Source: Paraburkholderia unamae
GTDB lineage: Bacteria; Pseudomonadota; Gammaproteobacteria; Burkholderiales; Burkholderiaceae
Direction: 5' to 3'
Assembly: GCF_003268775.1 (NCBI RefSeq)
Contig: NZ_QLSU01000048.1
Coordinates: forward strand, 1-58,371
DNA length: 58,371 bases
Both the position numbers and the translations under genes were made by a program. Of this stretch, positions 8,153 through 16,800 are shown piece after piece (the first letter of the stretch is position 1; every line of letters begins with the position of its first letter). The notes under the pieces are model-generated. The model was not told the origin of the DNA. It was given only the letters and a program-made list of their open reading frames with translations, and did no database searches.

Positions 8153-9684
8153 TGGCTGGCTCCGGGGCCCCCGCCAAGCGCGCTGCACGCACCCTGCGCG
8201 GCGCGCGCGGAGCTTTCATCGGTGATAAGGGCCGGCTGCCCGGCCACGTTGACGGTGAACCGATACTGTACGCAGCCGCCGTTTGCCGCCCCAGGTCGCG
8301 CCACACGGAAAAGAACGGTGACGCTCACCTCACACGTCGGCGACTGGGGATTGCAGGTGGCGGTTTGCGTGGAGGGCACGGGCTTGTAGTCGCGCTCCGG
8401 CCACTTGCTGAAAAGGTACGGAAAGTATTTTCCGGGTTGCGAGTGGGGATCGCCGCCGTAAGTGACCGCGGACGCTGCGTACAGCTTGAGCAGGGCGTCC
8501 GGATTGCCTTGCGGTGCGTTGATCGCGTCGAACCACTGGCTGATGACGGCATTGGCGCGTTGCTCCGGCGCGTTGCCATCGTTGCCGGCCGACGCGTGCT
8601 GCGAACTCTTGAGCACAATAAACGCCAGTGCACCTGCGGCTGCTATGCCGAACGCAATGAATGCGCGGCTTCGACGTGCCTGCGCCGGCGTCGGGCGCGA
8701 CGGGGAAGACGGCCCCGGCGAGACCGGTGTTTGGCCGACCTTGTCCGAAGCGGGCGCCTCGCGCGCCGACGCGCACCACGGACAGCCGCCCTCCATATCG
8801 GCGCGGTATGTGTGCGTGTTGTCCACCTCGCATGTGCGCATCGACGATGCCATTGCCGCCAGTTCGCGCGACCAGCGTTCGGCGTCCGGGCGCGGCGTGG
8901 ACCGCGTGCTGGAAGGGTCGGCAGCCCGACGGAAACAAGCGACGAGGCCCGGTGACAGCATGCTCGGCGTCACACGATGCGCGCCGCCTGCGGGCGCGCT
9001 GCGCGCGTGTTCGCCGTTGAATAGCGCCGCCCAGTCACCCACGCTATTCTGGGTCTGGCCGTCATCGAGAAACACGAGTTTGAAAATCAGCCGCGCCAGC
9101 GTGAAATTGTCGTGATCGATCGTTCTCACTGTGCTTTCGCCTCGCCCGGTTTGCAACTCCGGTGGCGGGCATTGCAGTTCGGCGGCTGAATCCGATGGAT
9201 CGATCGCTTCTCCCTCGAGGAGAAAACTATCGCAGCGCGTAAGTATTAACTCGTTATGCGAATCGATTAGCACATTGTGCAAATCAAGGTCGCCCACCAG
9301 CATATTCTCGGCATGGACGGTCGCAACGCATTGCGCCAGTTGGCCGGCGAAGCGCACGACGCCGCGCCAGTCGAGATCGGGAAAACTCGCTTGACGCTTC
9401 GCAGGCGGTATCCGTTGCGCGAGTGTCGATTGGTGCGCGACGAACGCAACGGCGACAGCGTCTTTTTCCTGGAACGTAAACGTTTCCATGGGCCACGCAC
9501 ATCGCGCGCGCAGCCGGGACGAGCCCGACGAGATCAGGCGGCCGATGCGTTCCATCCGGGCCTGACTATGTGGCGTCCGATAGATTTTTAGCAACCTGTA
9601 GTCGTTCTCGAGACGATATGAATCCGACTGCCTGCCTGCACTCACGCGCTCGCGCAACTTCGGATGTTCGTTATCAAAACCCAT
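8149..9684 (-). CDS. membrane-anchored protein kinase-like protein (511 aa)
   Basis: First gene of the four-gene operon. I place the start at ATG 9684 (MGFDNEHPK), which has GGAG about 10 bases upstream; an in-frame GTG at 9729 is the alternative. The kinase fold resembles the YegI/helix-hairpin-helix kinase type: a Lys in LLKIYRTP, a catalytic loop VGDLDLHNVLI (residues ~120-130), and CDSF (~141-144) in the DFG position. A zinc-ribbon signature follows (Cys275, His281, Cys291 and Cys294, with GGCPWCA), then a Pro/Ser linker and one transmembrane helix (~331-348, FIAFGIAAAGALAFIVL). About 160 residues then lie outside the membrane; the start (AVISQWFDAIN...LLKLYAAS) resembles an NTF2-like fold. 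This is the layout of a trans-membrane sensor kinase with an extracytoplasmic sensing domain. It should act upstream of the coupled TIR protein. Confidence 0.8.
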   Translation of the reverse strand: MGFDNEHPKLRERVSAGRQSDSYRLENDYRLLKIYRTPHSQARMERIGRLISSGSSRLRARCAWPMETFTFQEKDAVAVAFVAHQSTLAQRIPPAKRQASFPDLDWRGVVRFAGQLAQCVATVHAENMLVGDLDLHNVLIDSHNELILTRCDSFLLEGEAIDPSDSAAELQCPPPELQTGRGESTVRTIDHDNFTLARLIFKLVFLDDGQTQNSVGDWAALFNGEHARSAPAGGAHRVTPSMLSPGLVACFRRAADPSSTRSTPRPDAERWSRELAAMASSMRTCEVDNTHTYRADMEGGCPWCASAREAPASDKVGQTPVSPGPSSPSRPTPAQARRSRAFIAFGIAAAGALAFIVLKSSQHASAGNDGNAPEQRANAVISQWFDAINAPQGNPDALLKLYAASAVTYGGDPHSQPGKYFPYLFSKWPERDYKPVPSTQTATCNPQSPTCEVSVTVLFRVARPGAANGGCVQYRFTVNVAGQPALITDESSARAAQGACSALGGGPGASQ

Positions 9685-9989
9685 ATGCGGCGGCTCCAAT
9701 ACGGTACCGATTTGCCACTTGCGAACCACGGAACGGCCAGCAAACGCAGTCCGACCCGGCTGTTGCCAGCCCGGTCGTCAAATCAGTCGACATCGCCGGA
9801 GAATTCACATCGAAAACGTGAGCACGTTCCCGCATTAGAGTACGAGTATCGGTTCGGTCAGCAATGTGCGGCAACGCACATCCACGGGCAGCGAAGCGCC
9901 CTCCCCACGCCATGCGCACGAGATGCCTTCAACCTGATCGTGTCGAATCGGCGCTGGATCCGGGAACGCGGCTCCAGGGTGCGCGCCTG
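9685..9989. other. intergenic region before the kinase operon
   Basis: About 305 bases between the kinase start and the end of the fsr unit; no convincing gene. The kinase operon promoter must lie here. The only clear structure is a hairpin at 9864-9881 (ATGTGCG, GCAA, CGCACAT), which could end transcription of the fsr unit although no T-run follows it. Confidence 0.4.
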
Positions 9990-10250
9990 CTAAAGCGCAA
10001 AAGAGAATATGTAGTCCACGGCGCACAGCACCCCGGCGAACAAGATCGCCATCGACAATAGCCTCCTCTTTTGCGTTTCCCAATCGCCTAGCCTTTCGGA
10101 CGCTTCGCGCCGAGTCACCCCGCGCAGGGCAAAGGGCTCGCTTTCGATCGCCTCCTTCATCCTCTTGATGTGCAGGCACAAACTGACATGTGACACCAGC
10201 GCGAATGTCCCGACAACGCCGACAATGCAAACCAGGTCCGCTATCTTCAT
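9990..10250 (-). CDS. small two-helix membrane protein coupled to fsr
   Basis: An 86-residue protein whose ATG at 10250 overlaps the stop of the exporter gene as ATGA, so it is almost certainly co-translated with it. It has two hydrophobic segments (IADLVCIVGVVGTFALVSHV and LLSMAILFAGVLCAVDYIF) separated by a charged loop rich in Arg and Glu. No family is recognised. Tight coupling suggests an accessory subunit or modulator of the exporter. Confidence 0.6.
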   Translation of the reverse strand: MKIADLVCIVGVVGTFALVSHVSLCLHIKRMKEAIESEPFALRGVTRREASERLGDWETQKRRLLSMAILFAGVLCAVDYIFSFAL

Positions 10251-11494
10251 CTGCGGTCCTGCGAAGATTCGACGGCAGTGGCCTGCTTCGGCAGGAACAC
10301 CGCGACGAAGCCCAGCACCGGGAGCCACGCACAAAGTGTGTAGACTGCCGTGATACCCAAGTGGTCCGCCATCCAGCCCAACGTGGCTGCACCGATTCCC
10401 CCCAGACCGAACGCAAAGCCGAAAAACAAGCCGGACACCATGCCGACTCGTCCAGGCATCAACTCCTGCGCATAAACCAGAATGGCCGAGAACGCCGACG
10501 ATACGATCAGGCCAATCAGCGTGATCAGGATCGTTGTGACCGCAAGATTGGCGTAAGGCAGTGCAATCGTAAAAGGCGCGGCGCCCAGGATCGAAAACCA
10601 GATCACGGTCTTTCTGCCGAGCCGGTCTCCCAATGGGCCGACAATCAACGTCCCCAACGCCACCGCGCCGAGAAACATGAACAGGTGCAACTGCGCCGCA
10701 CGTACGCTGATTCCGAATTTCTCCGTTAAATAGAACGTCAGGTAGTTGCTGATGCTCACCGTGTAGAAATACTTCGAGAACATCAGGACCACCAGAATGC
10801 CGACAACCGGCGCCACCACACGCGCGTCGATTGGCGGGACGTTAGCCTTTGCCTTGCGGAGTTTTCTCTGCGCGAGCTGGTCGTCGTACCACCAGCTCAC
10901 GTGCCACAGCAAGATCATCGCCAGCAGGGCCGCGATCGTGAACCATGCAATGCTACCCTGACCGTTCGGCACGACGACCAAAGCCGCAAGAAGCGGACCA
11001 ATCGCACTACCGGCGTTGCCGCCCACCTGGAAGATCGACTGCGCAAGTCCATGACGTCCGCCGGACGCAAGCCGCGCCACGCGTGACGTCTCCGGATGAA
11101 ATACCGATGAGCCGACGCCCACCAGCATCGCCGCGCCAATCAACGCGAAGAACCCCCGTGCAGCCGACAGCGCGAACAGCCCGCAGAAGCTGAATATCAT
11201 CGCGAGCGGCAATGAATACGGTTGTGGCCGGCGATCCGTGAAGCGCCCGATGAGCGGTTGCAAAAGACTGGCGGTGAGCTGGTAAGCCAAGGTGACAAAA
11301 CCGATCTGCCAATACGATAGATGCAGCCCAACCTTGAAAACCGGATACACGGCAATCATCAAGGATTGAATCATGTCGTTGAGCAAATGCGATGCGCTCG
11401 TGACGCCGAGTATCCCGAATGCCGTCTCGTGTCGAGCCTTGCTGGCCGGTTTCGATCGATCGGTGCTGTGAACTGGAGTGGGCGCGATCTTCAT
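10247..11494 (-). CDS. fsr: MFS exporter, fosmidomycin resistance (Fsr) type
   Basis: A 415-residue major facilitator protein with about 12 hydrophobic segments. The start MKIAPTPVHS at 11494 is chosen because the hydrophobic protein begins soon after; the open frame runs 70 codons further with non-protein composition. Fsr family features are HLLNDMIQSLMIAVYPVFK at the first helix, YQLTASLLQPLIGRFTDRRP in the loop after helix 2, and GSSVFHPETSRVAR. Fsr exports fosmidomycin and related compounds in E. coli; the natural substrate here is unknown. It overlaps a small membrane protein downstream, and an AraC-type gene lies divergently 92 bases away, which probably controls it. Confidence 0.85.
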   Translation of the reverse strand: MKIAPTPVHSTDRSKPASKARHETAFGILGVTSASHLLNDMIQSLMIAVYPVFKVGLHLSYWQIGFVTLAYQLTASLLQPLIGRFTDRRPQPYSLPLAMIFSFCGLFALSAARGFFALIGAAMLVGVGSSVFHPETSRVARLASGGRHGLAQSIFQVGGNAGSAIGPLLAALVVVPNGQGSIAWFTIAALLAMILLWHVSWWYDDQLAQRKLRKAKANVPPIDARVVAPVVGILVVLMFSKYFYTVSISNYLTFYLTEKFGISVRAAQLHLFMFLGAVALGTLIVGPLGDRLGRKTVIWFSILGAAPFTIALPYANLAVTTILITLIGLIVSSAFSAILVYAQELMPGRVGMVSGLFFGFAFGLGGIGAATLGWMADHLGITAVYTLCAWLPVLGFVAVFLPKQATAVESSQDRR

Positions 11495-11586
11495 GGCGTG
11501 AAAGAGGGTGAAGTTGGCAGCGCAGTTTAGGGATACACTGATCACCTGTCTCACGAGAAATTCCGCCCAATCGTCGCAAAACGGAC

Positions 11587-12366
11587 ATGCCACGCCACGC
11601 TTCCACCCAACGCGATCATCACCGCGACACGGTCCCGGTGAGCAGCCGGGCCGTCGATTTCCCGGCTGGCCATATCCGCCCGTTACACCATCATTCCGTC
11701 GCACAACTGATTTATGCGGTCGATGGCGTCATGGTTGTCAGCAGCGAAGCCGGTCAATGGATCGTGCCGCCCACTCAGGCCATCTGGATGCCGGCTCACA
11801 CGGCGCATACGGTGCGCATGGTGAATGCGGTGACGATGCGTACGCTCTATATTCAACCGGACGCCGCGCGCGGTTTGCCGCAGCGATGCCACACCGTTGC
11901 GATCTCCGACCTCCTGCGGCAGTTGATTCTGAGCGCCATGGACATAAAAGGCGACTACACAGCGGATTCTCGCGACGGGCGGCTGATGGGATTGCTTCTG
12001 GATGAGCTGAACTTCCTGCCCGTGCTCCCCCTGCATCTCCCGCTTCCCACCCATCCGTATCTCGTCGAAATTTGCCGACAGCTACTCGATGCGCCAGACG
12101 ACAAGCGAACGCTGCTTGAATGGGCGCAGGTCGTCGGCGTCGATCCCAAAACGGTCCAGCGCACCTTCGCCCAGCAACTGAGCATGACCTTCGGCCAGTG
12201 GCGGCAGCAAGCCCGCCTGCTGATGGCGCTGGAGCGGCTCGCGACGGGTCGGAGCATTCTGGATGTCGCCCTCGGCCTGGGTTACGACAGCCCCAGCGCA
12301 TTTACCGCGATGTTCAAAAAGCAGCTTGGCGTGGTGCCGAGCGAGTATTTCCGGCTCAGCGAGTGA
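11587..12366 (+). CDS. AraC-family regulator with cupin N-terminus
   Basis: A 259-residue regulator. The N-terminal half is a small cupin-like sensor (VDFPAGHIRPLHHHSVAQLIYAV, where the His cluster could bind metal or ligand; then WIVPPTQAIWMPAHTAHTV). The C-terminal ~100 residues carry two helix-turn-helix motifs (RTLLEWAQVVGVDPKTVQRTF; SILDVALGLGYDSPSAFTAM). This short NimR-like architecture often controls an adjacent exporter. It is divergent from fsr with 92 bases between them, so it most likely regulates fsr and itself. The ribosome site is weak (ACGG), so the exact start is uncertain. Confidence 0.82.
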   Translation: MPRHASTQRDHHRDTVPVSSRAVDFPAGHIRPLHHHSVAQLIYAVDGVMVVSSEAGQWIVPPTQAIWMPAHTAHTVRMVNAVTMRTLYIQPDAARGLPQRCHTVAISDLLRQLILSAMDIKGDYTADSRDGRLMGLLLDELNFLPVLPLHLPLPTHPYLVEICRQLLDAPDDKRTLLEWAQVVGVDPKTVQRTFAQQLSMTFGQWRQQARLLMALERLATGRSILDVALGLGYDSPSAFTAMFKKQLGVVPSEYFRLSE

Positions 12367-12572
12367 CCATAGCGCACGGCTGGATGCGCAGCGGCATCCG
12401 TTTCGCCGCGGCCTCCTTGTCCGGTTGCTCGACCGGCAGACCGGGCTTGACTTCGACTTTCGGTGAACGCGCAACGAAGCCGCTCAGTCGTGCAGGACCA
12501 CGTTGAATCCCCTTGTCACGTGGTCACGTGGCCCACAACAACGCTGAACGGCCCCGAAAATCACCGGCATCT

Positions 12573-13097
12573 CTACGCTATACGCTCCAGTTCGCGCGAG
12601 TACTGTTGCCCCCGCTCGTGATACTCCAGCGCATTCGCATAGAGGCCCTGTGCAACGTCCGCCGTTACCGCGCGATGAAGCCTCGCGGGCGCGCCGATGA
12701 GCATGCTCTCGGCGGGAAATATCTTGCCCTCCCCAACCAGCGCGCCTGCGCCCACAAGGCAGCCATCACCGATCGTCGAACCGTTGAGCAGCACCGCCTG
12801 TATGCCGATCAGGCACCGGTTGCCCACCGTGCAGCCATGCAGCATCGCTTGATGGCCAATCGACGTCCACTCGCCTATCGTCGCCGGAAACCCCGGATCC
12901 GCGTGGATCACCGCGCCGTCCTGCACGTTGGTCCCGCGTCCGATGACAATGCGTTCGTTGTCACCGCGCAGGATCGCACCCGGCCACACCGACGCGTCCT
13001 CGTGGATTTCGACATCGCCTATGATGACCGCGTGTTCGGAAACGTAGGCCCCACGGTGCAAAGACGGCGTCTTCGTCCCCAATCGATAGACCGCCAT
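12573..13097 (-). CDS. gamma-carbonic-anhydrase-like hexapeptide protein (PaaY/CaiE-like)
   Basis: A 174-residue left-handed beta-helix protein made of hexapeptide repeats (VIIGDVEIHEDASVWPGAIL and following turns). All three metal-ligand histidines of the family are present: VIHAD, then GHQAMLHG. ATG at 13097 begins one base after the stop of the acyl-CoA ligase gene. True gamma carbonic anhydrases are cytosolic zinc or iron enzymes. Homologues inside CoA-pathway operons (PaaY, CaiE) act as thioesterases that rescue trapped CoA, which fits this position as the last gene of an acyl-CoA operon. Which activity it has cannot be decided from sequence alone. Confidence 0.85.
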   Translation of the reverse strand: MAVYRLGTKTPSLHRGAYVSEHAVIIGDVEIHEDASVWPGAILRGDNERIVIGRGTNVQDGAVIHADPGFPATIGEWTSIGHQAMLHGCTVGNRCLIGIQAVLLNGSTIGDGCLVGAGALVGEGKIFPAESMLIGAPARLHRAVTADVAQGLYANALEYHERGQQYSRELERIA

Positions 13098-13098
13098 C

Positions 13099-14694
13099 TC
13101 AGACCTTTTCCGCTTGATCGGCGCGGCTCGCCTCCCAGTCCGCCGCAAGCATCGCGCGCACATCCTTCTTCGTGATCTTGCCGTACGCCGATTTCGGCAA
13201 TGTCTCCCAGAACACAAATTGTCGCGGACACTTGTAGCGCGCGAGCCTCCCGTCGAGATGTTCCAGCAGCGCCTCGGGCGTCACCTCGCATCCCGCGCGG
13301 CACACGACTACGGCCACACCCATTTCGCCCCATTTCGGATCGGGCATGCCGAGCACCGCGACCTCGTGCACGGCATCATGAAGCAGCAGCGCCTCTTCGA
13401 CTTCGCGCGGATACACGTTGGAGCCGCCGGAAATATACATATCCGATGACCTCCCGGTGATATACAGGAATCCTTCACGATCCAGATGGCCGAGATCGCC
13501 TGTGTGGAACCAGCCGTGCTTGAAGGCCTTGGCATTCGCCTCCGGGTTGTTGTCGTACCCGCTCATCACGGCCGGCCCGCGCACGCAGATTTCGCCCGTC
13601 TCGAACGCTTCGAGCCGGTGACCGGCGTCGTCGAGAATCGCAATTTCGATGCCCGTGCGCGCGTAGCCGCACGTGCCGGGGCGGCTGCCGGGGTTGTCGT
13701 CGTCGGCTTCGTGCAAATGTGGCGGCAGCACGGTGATGTTGCCGGTCACTTCGCCAAGGCCGTAGTACTGCACGAGCACGCGCCCCAGCTTGCGCAGCGC
13801 GTGCTTCTGGTCGGCGCGATACATCGGCGCGCCGGCGTAGATCACGAACTTGAGCGAGCGGTGATCGTACTGATCGACCGCGGCGTGTTCCGTGAGCATC
13901 TTCACGATGGTGGGCACCGTGAACATGTTGTCGATACGATACCGCTCGACGAGCGCCCACACTTCCTCGGGATCGAGCTTTTCGCTGTTCGGCAGCACGC
14001 TTGCCGCGCCGCGCGCCGTGTTCACGATGGCGTGAATACCCGCGCCATGCGAAAGTGGCGCGACGACGAGCGAGCGCGAGCGCGCATCGAGGCCCGGCAT
14101 CAGATCGGCGAGATGGTTCGTGACGACGAAAGCCATTTGCCCGTGCGTGAGCGTGCCCGCCTTGGGGTGCCCGGTCGTGCCCGAGGTATAGAAGAACCAC
14201 AGCGGATCGTCGCGCTCGACTTCCTCCGCCCGGAAGCTGCCGCCAGGCTGCGCCGCCAGCGCTTCATACGCCAACTCTCCCGCGCGCGGTTCGCCCAGCG
14301 CGACCACGTGTTCGAGCGTGGGCGTGGCGGCGCGCACTGCATCGACATAGTGCCCGAAACCGTGGTCGTACAGCATCACGCGCGCCCCGCTCGAACGTCC
14401 GAGATACGCCGCCTCGGGCGGCGCGATGCGGTAGTTGGTCGGCACCCAGACGGCGCCCAGCTTGAACGCGACCCATGCGCTTTCGAACAGCGGCAGGTTG
14501 TTGCGCGAGTGAACCAGGATGCGGTCGCCCTTGCGCACGCCGCGCTCGCGCAGCGCGGCGCAAACGGCATCCACGCGGCGGTTGATCCCGGACCAGCTCC
14601 AGGTCGCGCCGTGCGCGATGAAGCCGGGCTCGTCGGCGTGGCGCTGCGCCACCTGGGTCAGCAGGTCGCCGAGATTCATGACATTCGTTAGCAT
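13099..14694 (-). CDS. acyl-CoA ligase (AMP-binding, class I adenylate-forming)
   Basis: A 531-residue adenylate-forming enzyme that should activate a carboxylic acid to its CoA thioester through an acyl-AMP intermediate. Motifs in order: the P-loop-like FFYTSGTTGHPKAGTLTHG, VQYYGLGEVTGN, WFHTGDLGHLDREGFLYITG, the Arg hinge in GRSSDMYISGGSNVYPREVE, and the C-terminal catalytic Lys in PKSAYGKITKKDVR. Length is normal for the FadD3/FadD17 type. It lies 37 bases after the thiolase gene and runs directly into the gamma-CA-like gene. Substrate is unknown; the TRAP transporter upstream suggests a small organic or aromatic acid. Confidence 0.88.
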   Translation of the reverse strand: MLTNVMNLGDLLTQVAQRHADEPGFIAHGATWSWSGINRRVDAVCAALRERGVRKGDRILVHSRNNLPLFESAWVAFKLGAVWVPTNYRIAPPEAAYLGRSSGARVMLYDHGFGHYVDAVRAATPTLEHVVALGEPRAGELAYEALAAQPGGSFRAEEVERDDPLWFFYTSGTTGHPKAGTLTHGQMAFVVTNHLADLMPGLDARSRSLVVAPLSHGAGIHAIVNTARGAASVLPNSEKLDPEEVWALVERYRIDNMFTVPTIVKMLTEHAAVDQYDHRSLKFVIYAGAPMYRADQKHALRKLGRVLVQYYGLGEVTGNITVLPPHLHEADDDNPGSRPGTCGYARTGIEIAILDDAGHRLEAFETGEICVRGPAVMSGYDNNPEANAKAFKHGWFHTGDLGHLDREGFLYITGRSSDMYISGGSNVYPREVEEALLLHDAVHEVAVLGMPDPKWGEMGVAVVVCRAGCEVTPEALLEHLDGRLARYKCPRQFVFWETLPKSAYGKITKKDVRAMLAADWEASRADQAEKV

Positions 14695-14731
14695 GCTTTA
14701 ACCTATGTTCGGATGACGAAGCCAATCGCCT

Positions 14732-15904
14732 TCAAAATTGCCGTTCGAGGATGCTCAGATAATTCGTGACTGCCGCGCCGCCCATGTTGAACACGCCTGC
14801 CATCGCCGCGTTGGCGATTTGCATGTCGCCGGCCTCGCCCGCGAGTTGCATCGCCGCCATCACGTGCATCGACACACCGGTTGCGCCGATTGGGTGCCCC
14901 TTCGACTTCAGGCCGCCAGAAGGATTGACCGGCAAACGCCCGTCCCGCGCACTCACGCCGTCCAGAATCACGCGCGCGCCCTCGCCCGGTTTCGCGAGTC
15001 CCATGGCTTCGTATTCGAGGAGTTCCGCAACGGTGAAGCAATCATGCGTTTCTACCAGCGCGAGATCATCGAGCGTGACCCGTGCTTCCTCCAGGCCGCG
15101 TTGCCATGCGCGGCGCGCGCCCGCGAACTCCGTGCGGTCGCGGCGCGAAAGCGGCAGGTAGTCGCTCACCTGCACACTCGCGCGAAAGCCGATGCCGCGC
15201 CGTGCGCCCTGGGCGCTGTCCGCGGCGGCGATCACCAGGGCCGCCGCGCCATCGGAAATCAGCGAGCAGTCGGTGCGCTTGAGCGGCCCCGCGACAAACG
15301 GATTCTTTTCCGACGGCGTGCGGCAGAAGTCGAAACCGAAGTCGCGCCGCATATGCGCATAAGGATTCGCCGTGCCGTTTCGATGGTTCTTCGCCGCAAT
15401 GGCCGCGAGCGCATCGGACTGGTCGCCATAGCGTTCGAAATACGCCTGCGCAATGGTGCCGAAGATGCCCGCGAAGCCGCCGGGCACGCCGGCTTCCTCC
15501 TTCGCGTACGAGCACTTCTGCAAGATTTCGCCCACTTGCGCGGTGGGCAACCCGTTCATCTTCTCCACGCCGATGACGAGCGCGACTTTCGAGCGGCCCG
15601 AGCGCACCGCATCCAGCGCCGAATAAACGGCCGCTGATCCGGTCGCGCAAGCGTTCTCGCAGCGCACCGTGGACGCATAGCGAAGCTCGGGAATGGCGTT
15701 GAAAACGAGCGCGGACGGAAAGTCCTGGTACACGAAGCCGCCGTTGAACATGCCCACGTGCACCGAGTCGACGAGCGCGGCGTCGACGCCCGCATGGTCG
15801 AGCGCACCGCGCGCGGACTGGGCGATCATGTCTTCCGGCTCCAGCGCATCGAACTTGCCGAACGGCAGGTGGCTCCAGCCTACGATTAGAGGTTCTGCTT
15901 TCAC
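14732..15904 (-). CDS. thiolase family protein (acetyl-CoA acetyltransferase-like, SCP-x type)
   Basis: A thiolase-fold enzyme of about 390 residues. The nucleophilic Cys is present in VRCENACATGSAAVYS, and a catalytic His lies in SKGHPIGATGVSMH. The motif ETHDCFTVAELLEYEAMGL is typical of the SCP-x/lipid-transfer thiolases. It would cleave a 3-ketoacyl-CoA. I prefer the GTG start at 15904 (VKAEPLIVGW), which has AGGA 7 bases upstream. The in-frame ATG at 15937 lies inside a dyad and has no ribosome site. Unlike the second thiolase in this window it has no DUF35 partner next to it. It sits between the SDR and the acyl-CoA ligase in one operon. Confidence 0.83.
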   Translation of the reverse strand: MKAEPLIVGWSHLPFGKFDALEPEDMIAQSARGALDHAGVDAALVDSVHVGMFNGGFVYQDFPSALVFNAIPELRYASTVRCENACATGSAAVYSALDAVRSGRSKVALVIGVEKMNGLPTAQVGEILQKCSYAKEEAGVPGGFAGIFGTIAQAYFERYGDQSDALAAIAAKNHRNGTANPYAHMRRDFGFDFCRTPSEKNPFVAGPLKRTDCSLISDGAAALVIAAADSAQGARRGIGFRASVQVSDYLPLSRRDRTEFAGARRAWQRGLEEARVTLDDLALVETHDCFTVAELLEYEAMGLAKPGEGARVILDGVSARDGRLPVNPSGGLKSKGHPIGATGVSMHVMAAMQLAGEAGDMQIANAAMAGVFNMGGAAVTNYLSILERQF

Positions 15905-15919
15905 GAAATATCCTTGATC

Positions 15920-15934
15920 ATTAGCATGACTAAT
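15920..15934. promoter_or_regulatory. dyad before the thiolase gene
   Basis: ATTAG and CTAAT arms around CATGA, flanked by TGAT and ATCA, form an AT-rich dyad just upstream of the thiolase GTG. It could be an operator or internal promoter element within the 72-base gap after the SDR gene. The assignment is tentative. Confidence 0.3.
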
Positions 15935-15976
15935 CACTACGGCGTCATTGACTTCGTAGCATCGCGTTGAAACCGC

Positions 15977-16780
15977 TCAGATTTCGAGCACGCCTGCCGC
16001 GACGAAGCCGCCGTCCACCGCGAGCGTCTGGCCGGTGACGTACGAGGCGTCTTCGGAAGCGAGGAACGCCACCGCCCCTGCGATCTCGTCGGGCGTGCCA
16101 TAACGGCGCATCGGCACCGCGCGCAGATAGTTGTCGCGCGCCACGTCCGAATGCAGCGCCGCCACCATCGGCGTTTCGATCGGCCCCGGCGCAATGGCGT
16201 TGGCGGTGATGCCGTGATCCGCCAGCTCGATCGCCATCTGGCGCGTGAGCCCGATCACCGCCGACTTCGAAGTGCCGTAGGCCGTGCGCCCCGCGCTCGC
16301 GCGGATGCCGCTTACCGAGGCGATGTTGATCACGCGGCCCCAGCGGCGCTTGATCATGTGGTGCGAAACGCGCTGCGCGAGCAGCATCGGCCCCGTCACG
16401 TTCACCTCCATCACGGCGCGCCAGTGATCGACGGGATAGCTTTCGAACGGATAGGTCTTCGCAATGCCCGCATTGTTGACGAGCACGTCGCAGCGCTCGA
16501 AGCGCGTGCCGATCTGCTCGACGAGCGACTCGATCGACGCGGCGCTGCCGACGTCGAGCGCCATCGCAACGGCTTCGTGGCCCTGCTCGCAGGCTTCGCG
16601 CGCCGTGGCCTCGGCGGCCGCGACGTTGAGATCGGCGACGACGACGGTGAAGCCGTCGTCCGCGAGGCGGCGGGCGATGGCGGCGCCGATGCCCATGGCG
16701 CCGCCGGTGACGAGTGCGACGCGCCCACGCGCGTTGTTGACACGGCGGGCGGCAGTTTCGGAAACGGTGATATCTAGCAT
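15977..16780 (-). CDS. short-chain dehydrogenase/reductase (3-oxoacyl-ACP/CoA reductase-like)
   Basis: A 267-residue classical SDR. It has the cofactor motif VTGGAMGIGAAIARRL, Asp/Asn at the adenine site (VADLN, ALDVGS), NNAG (VLVNNAGIAKT), the catalytic Ser in INIASVSG, the YxxxK in RTAYGTSKSAV, and the PGPIETPM loop. The Asp at the end of strand 2 (VVVADLN) favours NAD(H) over NADP(H). ATG at 16780 has GGAG 6 bases upstream. The frame continues open far beyond, but that part is antisense to the transporter. It probably oxidises a hydroxyacyl-CoA to the ketone used by the thiolase. Confidence 0.9.
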   Translation of the reverse strand: MLDITVSETAARRVNNARGRVALVTGGAMGIGAAIARRLADDGFTVVVADLNVAAAEATAREACEQGHEAVAMALDVGSAASIESLVEQIGTRFERCDVLVNNAGIAKTYPFESYPVDHWRAVMEVNVTGPMLLAQRVSHHMIKRRWGRVINIASVSGIRASAGRTAYGTSKSAVIGLTRQMAIELADHGITANAIAPGPIETPMVAALHSDVARDNYLRAVPMRRYGTPDEIAGAVAFLASEDASYVTGQTLAVDGGFVAAGVLEI

Positions 16781-16800
16781 GAACGACTCCGGATTGCGGA

